Assembly (NCBI GenBank): GCA_001509375.1
Contig: LGFT01000013.1
Span: forward strand, 1 to 39,479
Reading direction: 5' to 3'
From: Methanothrix harundinacea
GTDB lineage: Archaea > Halobacteriota > Methanosarcinia > Methanotrichales > Methanotrichaceae
Length of the DNA stretch: 39,479 nt
The position numbers and the translations under genes were made by a program. Below the pieces are notes generated by a model. The model did not search any database and was not told the DNA's origin. It saw only the letters and a list, made by a program, of their open reading frames with translations. Within the stretch, counting starts at the first letter, position 1, and each line of letters begins with the position of its first letter. Shown one piece after another: positions 34,477 to 39,479 of the stretch.

Positions 34477-35607
34477 TCAGCTGTAAATTCCCGACCCCAG
34501 GACGATCACCTTTGTCCCCCTAAGGTCGAGCTTTGAGCCCTGACCTGAGCCTATCTGGACTGATGTAGAGCTGAACTTGTAGCCGCTGGCATCCGCAGTT
34601 ATTGAGTGCCATCCCGGGCTCAAGGAGACCCAAAAGCCGCCATCATCGTCCGCCGATACGGAGAAGAGGCCGTCGATCCGAACCCTCGCCGCCGGGATGC
34701 CGGTGCCGGTTTTGTCGGTGACCTTCCCCTCCAGCCAGCCGTATTCATCCTCATAAGTCCCGGCGGGATAAAATGCATCTCCCGTTTGGCTTCCCATCAC
34801 AACTCCCGCCGCCGAGACGGTCCCGGTCCAGACCCTGGCCGTAGTCGTGGTGAAGCTGAACCCTTCAAGCTCCGCGGTCACCGAATAGGTTCCCGAGGGC
34901 ACGTCCATCCCGTAGTAGCCTAGGGAGTTCGTGACGGTGGTGAAGATCCCGCCTTCCGTTCCAGAGATCCTGGCCCTCGCTCCAGAGATCCCGTTCCCAT
35001 AATAATCGATCACCCTGCCCACCAGGCCGTATGTGGTCGGATACCCGGCGGGATTTACAGCCACCTCCACGCCGTTGCTCCATCCGCTCACGTTGAACTG
35101 ATAATAGTGGGCCTCCAAAGTCTCAGCATGCCGGTCCAGCCTGTACCATCCCGGGCTGACAAAGCCCGAGGAGATGACCCTCCTCCCCCCGTCATAAAGG
35201 TCGAAGGTCCCCCATCTGGAGACGTAGAGCCAGAGGGTGTAGGGGGCTCCGAGGCTGACCTGCCCGCTGGTGACGAGGAGGCCGCCCGATTGGAGATAGA
35301 GCTGGTTTGGTCTCAGCACCTCGTCCCCAAGAGATAGGGCCGTATCGGGAGCGAAGGGGTTGGCGGAGAGCAGCCTAGGCGAATCGTAGCGATTGGGAGA
35401 GTAGGGGTCCCAGGCGGCTCTTCCGGGAGTATAGTACGACTCCTGGCCTGGACCATAGGGGTCCCATTCGGGCCTATCTGCTGCGAAGGGGTTTGGAAGA
35501 TATTCTATCTCATCGCCGTCGTCAGCCGCAAGACCGTTCGAGCTGAAGGCCGACGAATAGACCAATCCAAATAATATGCAAAGTGATACTCGGCAGATCA
35601 ATCTCAA
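34477..35607 (-). CDS. Secreted surface protein with two carboxypeptidase-regulatory-like domains, about 376 aa
   Basis: A signal-peptide-like start (RLICRVSLCILFGLVYSSAFSSNGLA) leads into a Pro/Tyr-rich segment with repeated WDPYxP (about 45-80). A beta-rich region follows (LYLQSGGLLVTSGQVSLGAPYTLWLYVSRWGTFDLYDGG split by turns), and then two beta-sandwich domains of the carboxypeptidase regulatory type: YGLVGRVIDYYGNGISGARARI and GWLEGKVTDKTGTGIPAARVRI, each ending in a SITA/SVTA-ExxGY/F-like strand. No membrane anchor is seen at the C-terminus. The start is uncertain: the frame stays open upstream to 35871, but a TTG at 35607 with GGGTGG eight bases before it gives a proper signal peptide. 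Divergent from the S-layer gene, so probably part of the envelope. Confidence 0.7.
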   Translation of the reverse strand: MRLICRVSLCILFGLVYSSAFSSNGLAADDGDEIEYLPNPFAADRPEWDPYGPGQESYYTPGRAAWDPYSPNRYDSPRLLSANPFAPDTALSLGDEVLRPNQLYLQSGGLLVTSGQVSLGAPYTLWLYVSRWGTFDLYDGGRRVISSGFVSPGWYRLDRHAETLEAHYYQFNVSGWSNGVEVAVNPAGYPTTYGLVGRVIDYYGNGISGARARISGTEGGIFTTVTNSLGYYGMDVPSGTYSVTAELEGFSFTTTTARVWTGTVSAAGVVMGSQTGDAFYPAGTYEDEYGWLEGKVTDKTGTGIPAARVRIDGLFSVSADDDGGFWVSLSPGWHSITADASGYKFSSTSVQIGSGQGSKLDLRGTKVIVLGSGIYS

Positions 35608-36013
35608 AGCTTCAACCACCCCATAATGAAAAGCGCTCGTCGGCGACTTAAAGATTGCGGAAGGGAGAGCGACCGCCAAAATACACCCCGAAGAGTTCAA
35701 GACCCTGATCCGATGGCCAAAATAGCCAAAATGTTTAAGTATATTCAATTTCAACCGAAAAAACTGAAATATCAGAACAATTCGAATAAACCCCATCGAA
35801 TGACGAATGGGTTGATAAAGAGCTGGAACGATTTGTACATTGGGATCGAGGAGAGTTCCATGGTCGTTCAAGAAATCATCTATTCATGAAAACGCTTAAC
35901 TCAGAACAGATTAATCGGACAATACCGCGGATCAAAAACCTGCAGCAGATAACTTATATATAGAACTGACAAATGACCATTATATTAAAGTCGATATAGG
36001 TTGGAGGAGATCC
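35608..36013. promoter_or_regulatory. Divergent envelope-gene promoter region
   Basis: About 400 bp, AT-rich. For the S-layer gene: a strong TATA CTTATATATAG at 35953-35963, a second AT-rich ATTATATTAAAG at 35980-35991, and a ribosome site GGAGGAGAT ending two bases before the ATG at 36014. For the leftward gene: a TATA-like TATACTTAAA (minus strand, near 35733-35742), giving about 100 nt of leader. An 87-codon plus-strand frame (35626-35889) looks fortuitous. Confidence 0.55.
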
Positions 36014-38883
36014 ATGAACTACCTTAGGGCTGGAGGACTGCTTTGCCTGCTCATCTTCGTCATGGTGGCAGTTCTGCCAATGGGGGCGTTGGCACAAGAT
36101 GATGCTCCAGATGATTCGGTCCTCTCGGGGGCTGAATCCTCTAGCGGTGCCGATGCTGAAGACACGAACGCTGCAGATGAACCTGAAATGCCACCAGCTG
36201 GAGATGAACCTGAAATGCCACCAGCTGGAGATGAACCTGAACTGCCACGGCCAACGAGACCTCAGCTGAAGAGACCGAAGAGGATGAGGAGGGGGCTGAA
36301 GAGGAAGAGGAGGAAGAAGAGCTCTCCACCACCGATAGGATCTGGCGCGAGGGCAAAAATCCGGCCGACTACACCTGGAACCCCCAGACCTTCTCGGGAT
36401 TCTTCTACGATCTCGATGACGACGTGGGAACTGAGACCCTCACCGTCCACCTGATGGAGTCGGGCGACGGATATGATCGGACCATCGAAGATGGGGACCT
36501 GGAGTACGTGACCGAAGCCGATTCGATAAGGTTCGAGTTCGACGACTGGGGAGAATATCAGGTCATCGGCTTCATGGCTCAGAAGTACTTCGCTGGATAC
36601 ATGGGGGCCGATCGCGATATCGTCAGCAAGGATATCAGCCTCCTGGATGAAGAGGAGCTCCGCCAGGTTCTGATAGACGACGACGAGGAGTACACCGTCG
36701 ACACCGGTTCTGTCCTGCCCCTGGAAGAGGGTTACGAGTTCAGGATCAAGGAGATCGACCTGGACGGGAACAAGGTCTGGCTCTCCCTCGCTAAGGATGG
36801 CGAGGAGATAGACAGCAAGGTGGTTGACCCGACGAATCTCAGATCTTCAACCTACAAGTACGAGATCGACCTGAGCGGTGAAGATCTGCCGCTGGTGATG
36901 CTCCACGTATCGAACATATTCAGAGGCGCCGAGTCCAGCCTCGTGACCGTAGACGGCATATTCCAGATCTCCGACAGCTACACCACCGTCGCCAGCGGTG
37001 ACAAGTACGGAGATATGGAGGTAGACTCGATATCCGGAGACACCATCAGAATGACCAACGACAACTCCATCACCTTGCGGAAGGGAAAGACCGTACCGGT
37101 GATGGGGGACGTCAGCTTCCTCGTGGGCGACTCCGACGAGCTCCGGTTCGGGCCGACGGTGAAGAGGACGGGCAATTACGAGATCAGGGGAACGATCGTC
37201 GACCCGGCAGAATACGAGAAGTTCACCTGGACCCCTTACAACTTTGAGGGCTTCTACTACGACATCGACGACGACGTCGGGACCGAGGAGCTCGAGGCCA
37301 GGTTCACCGGAGACAAGATCGACGACGGAGACCTCAGATACAAGACCGTGCCCCAATCTGTGAGGTTCGAGTATGACCGCTGGGGCAGCTACAACGTCAT
37401 AGGCTTTTTGGCTGAGAAGTACTTCGCTGGATACACTGACGAGACCGATTTCACAGATGAGTTCAGCGTCCTGAACGAGGAGGAGCTGAGAAAGGTCCTG
37501 ATCGATGACGACGAGTCTTATACGGTTCGGAGCGGCGCCACCTTCCCGCTTAAAGAGGGTTACGAGCTTCGGATAAAGGAAGTAGATCTCGACGGAAACA
37601 AGGTCTATCTCTCCATCACCAAAGACGGCGATGAGGTCGATAGCAAGGTCGTCGAGCCCGGAAGCGACGTCTCGAGCTCCACCTTCACCCTAGACGAGGA
37701 GATCGGAAGCGAGGACGTTCCCATAATCGCGATCCACGTCCAGAGCGTCTTCCGGGGAAGGGAGGAGGACCTGGCCACCATCGAGGGGATCTTCCAGGTA
37801 TCTGACGAGCCTCGATCCGTCGAGGAAGGCGAGACCTACGGCAAGATGGAGATCGACAGCATCTCTGACGGCGGAATCGAGATGGTGAACGACGGCTCCT
37901 TCAGCCTCGGCAAAGGAAAGAGCATCACCATCATGGAGAACATGTTGTTCAAGGTATCCGACAGCGATAGGAGGCTTGTTGTCCCCGTCGTCGAGGTCGA
38001 GCAGGAGCTTGAGCCCATGAGGATCGACATCCCCGAGGTGACGGTGGGGACTGCGGCCGAGCTTTTGGTGACCTCTGAAGGGGAGCCTGTGATAGGCGCC
38101 CTCATCACCATCAACGGCGATGAAGTTGGGACCACCGATGCTGACGGCATATACCTCTACTCGCCAACGTTGTCGGGCAGCTTCGACATAGAGGCGAAGA
38201 AGGACGGGTACACTGAAGTCAAGGGAGTCCTCGTCGTGAGCGAGATCCGGGAGGAGAGGTTCCTCGCCGTCACCTCGCCCCAAGAGGTGATGAAGGGGGA
38301 GAGCTTCGTAGTCAAGGTCACCATAGGCCTCGACCAGAGGCCCGTGGAGAGAGCTGATGTCACCTTTGACGATGCCAGCATCGGTGCCACCGACAGCCTC
38401 GGCACCATATCCTACGCCTCGGACGCGGTGGGCTCTCACACCATAACGGCCTCCAAAGAGGGGTTGGAGAGCGGCTCAAGGAAGATCTTGGTCGTAACCC
38501 CGATCGAGATAACGGGCATCGAGATGGACGAGACCACCAGGGCCGAAAAGACGGTCAAGATAACCGCCAACTCCGCGAACCGGGGATCCGTCAGCGACAC
38601 CACCAGCGTGGCTTTGAAGGTCAACGGGAACCTCCAGGCCACCGAGAACCTGACCGTCGGAGCTGGTGAGACGGGCTCTCTGACCTTCGAGTACAAGCCC
38701 GAGGAGCCCGGCCTGTACACCGTGGAGGTCGACGGAATTCAGAGGACTCTGACGGTGGAGGAGAAGAGCAACTCCGGCATGATCGCCGGGATTCTGGTGC
38801 TTTTGCTCCTCATCGGAGGGGGAGCTTACCTCTACTCGACCGGCAAGCTGAACGAGATTCTGGGGCAGATCAAGAACCGCTGA
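36014..38883 (+). CDS. S-layer protein with two DUF1608-type domains, interrupted by an apparent -1 frameshift
   Basis: Major envelope protein of the Methanosarcina/Methanothrix type. Frame A (36014 to about 36247) gives a signal peptide (GLLCLLIFVMVAVLPMGALA) and an acidic Pro-rich linker with DEPEMPPAG repeats. Frame B, open from 36241 to 38883, gives an acidic Glu-rich linker, then two homologous S-layer domains (about 36360-36990 and 37200-37830). Both carry FYxDxDDDVGTE, KYFAGY, VLIDDDExYTV and DLDGNKV.LS. Next come beta-sandwich domains (VTVGTAAELLVTSEG; SPQEVMKGESFVVKV; a CARDB-like end) and a C-terminal membrane anchor (MIAGILVLLLLIGGGAYLY). After 36247 frame A turns strongly basic while frame B stays acidic, so one base appears missing at about 36248-36249. 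A GTG at 36424 is not a credible start, since domain 1 begins earlier. Sequencing error, a disabled allele or frameshifting are possible. Confidence 0.88.
36176..36247 (+). repeat. 27-bp tandem repeat (2.7 copies) in the S-layer linker
   Basis: Two exact copies of a 27-bp unit encoding DEPEMPPAG (36176-36202, 36203-36229) and an 18-bp third partial copy with one change (DEPELP). The unit is a multiple of three, so copy-number change alone keeps the frame. The apparent frameshift follows directly. Confidence 0.9.
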
Positions 38884-39254
38884 TTCTGCCCCAAAACTTT
38901 CGCCATGAAATCATCCGGATAAAGGGGGATGCCCCGGACGATCCTCCTCTCCGACTCTTTTTTCCATCTCATATCTGACCCCATCGAGCATCTGAATTGC
39001 GTTTTAAATGCTCGTTTTGGCGCTTTCGATGAGATCGAATTCCAGGATCGCTATAGGTATCGTCGGGGACTATTCCGGTGGGATCTAGCGGCCGTTCTGG
39101 AAAATCGGCTCCTATCAGCTGAGGCGGAGAAGGTCGTAATGGGCCCAGATCAAAAGGGGCTTTGATATCGGTTCATGGTGGAGAAGAATTGGGCAGGGGT
39201 ATGCTGAGGCCGAAAACCTCACGATCGTCAATATCGGAAAAGCAGAGCACGTGA
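38884..39254. other. Intergenic region between the S-layer gene and tnpB
   Basis: About 370 bp without a convincing gene. A 78-codon plus-strand frame (38929-39165) has no ribosome site or family likeness. The part next to tnpB is downstream of its 3' end and probably belongs to the right end of the IS element and its guide RNA. Confidence 0.4.
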
Positions 39255-39479
39255 CTACTCCTCGCCCTGAAGGGCGGAGCTTTTAGCTTTTGGCAGAGAC
39301 TGTAGCCCCAGTCTCAGAATGTTTATTGCTGCATTCTCGTCACGGTCCATGACCAGCCCGCATTGAGGACATTCATGGATCCGCTCCGATAGCGACTTCG
39401 GAACTTTTAGACCGCACCTGGAACATAGCTGACTTGTGTTCCTGGGATCGACTAGAACCACTATCGAACCGGCACTCTC
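39255..39479 (-). CDS. tnpB: TnpB (IS200/IS605 family RNA-guided nuclease), C-terminal part, cut by window edge
   Basis: The minus strand is open from the window end. Visible: VDPRNTSQLCSRCG, then ECPQCG, forming the four-cysteine zinc ribbon, and DRDENAAINIL carrying the last RuvC Asp. This is the standard C-terminus of TnpB, the transposon-encoded nuclease guided by RNA from the element's right end. The frame continues to the last base, so an internal Met at 39461 is not the start. The tail (SSALQGEE) is encoded by the right-end hairpin. Whether a tnpA accompanies it lies outside the window. Confidence 0.93.
   Translation of the reverse strand, partial: ESAGSIVVLVDPRNTSQLCSRCGLKVPKSLSERIHECPQCGLVMDRDENAAINILRLGLQSLPKAKSSALQGEE
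39263..39276 (-). mobile_element. Right-end hairpin of the IS200/IS605-type element
   Basis: CGCCCTTCAGGGCG, a perfect inverted repeat overlapping the last tnpB codons. GC-rich hairpins of this sort at the tnpB 3' end are typical of the right end of these elements, which is also where the guide RNA is made. The exact cleavage site was not determined. Confidence 0.6.

Noticed and set aside
35626-35889. 87-codon plus-strand frame in the envelope promoter region
   Set aside because: Overlaps promoter elements; no ribosome site or family likeness.
36424-38883. Treating the S-layer domains as a separate gene starting at GTG 36424
   Set aside because: The first S-layer domain starts upstream of this codon in the same frame, and the signal peptide sits in the preceding frame; one frameshifted gene explains both.
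1-39479. CRISPR arrays, rRNA genes, replication origin, riboswitches
   Set aside because: No regular repeat-spacer pattern, rRNA core sequence, origin box clusters or recognisable riboswitch cores were seen by eye.

Overview
The window is archaeal and most likely from a methanogen of the Methanotrichaceae (Methanothrix/Methanosaeta-like) or a close relative in the Methanosarcinales. The support is a group II chaperonin, a cysteate synthase (the Methanosarcinales-type entry to coenzyme M), an S-layer gene with two tandem Methanosarcina-type (DUF1608-like) domains, archaeal Trm56, an archaeal DHH/OB/S1 protein, and archaeal promoters with several apparently leaderless genes. Genus assignment is inference; no rRNA or mcr gene is present.

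Region 1 (1-15.0 kb) is visibly less GC-rich than the rest. It starts with the tail of a probable IS66-type transposase. Next comes an 8.8-kb gene for a giant cyclic beta-glucan synthase of the bacterial NdvB/ChvB type. A leftward set follows: thermosome, acyl-CoA transferase fused to a GNAT acetyltransferase, and a coiled-coil protein. The region ends in about 0.8 kb of AT-rich, apparently gene-poor DNA that abuts the 3' end of a tRNA-Glu(CTC) gene.

Region 2 (15.1-22.6 kb) holds endonuclease III, an MgtC/DUF4010 membrane protein, a small conserved-looking protein, and a tight four-gene operon: cysteate synthase, a lone ABC-type ATPase, a UreG/HypB-like GTPase with cysteine clusters, and a 4Fe-4S protein. 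This operon is the best candidate here for an undescribed system, possibly metal- or sulfur-dependent chemistry serving coenzyme M synthesis. An orphan TRAP-type solute-binding protein converges on it, separated by a short array of 23-bp repeats.

Region 3 (22.7-28.9 kb) is a purine-salvage neighbourhood: a protein of unknown function with a nucleoside-phosphorylase-like C-terminal part, an NCS2 purine permease, and, divergently, adenine deaminase translationally coupled to a B12-binding-type radical SAM protein. The deaminase carries an in-frame 7-residue tandem duplication next to a metal-binding histidine.

Region 4 (28.8-34.4 kb) is information processing. A Zn-finger/S1/OB/DHH protein is coupled to an IscU scaffold with an extra C-terminal domain. 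Divergent from them lie Trm56 and an ATP-grasp ligase. Two tiny genes (40 and 35 codons), both with well-placed TATA boxes, follow.

Region 5 (34.5-39.5 kb) is cell surface. A secreted protein with carboxypeptidase-regulatory-like domains is divergent from a large S-layer gene. The S-layer gene is split by an apparent one-base frameshift directly after 27-bp repeats. The window ends inside a TnpB gene with its right-end hairpin. I saw no CRISPR array, rRNA or replication origin.
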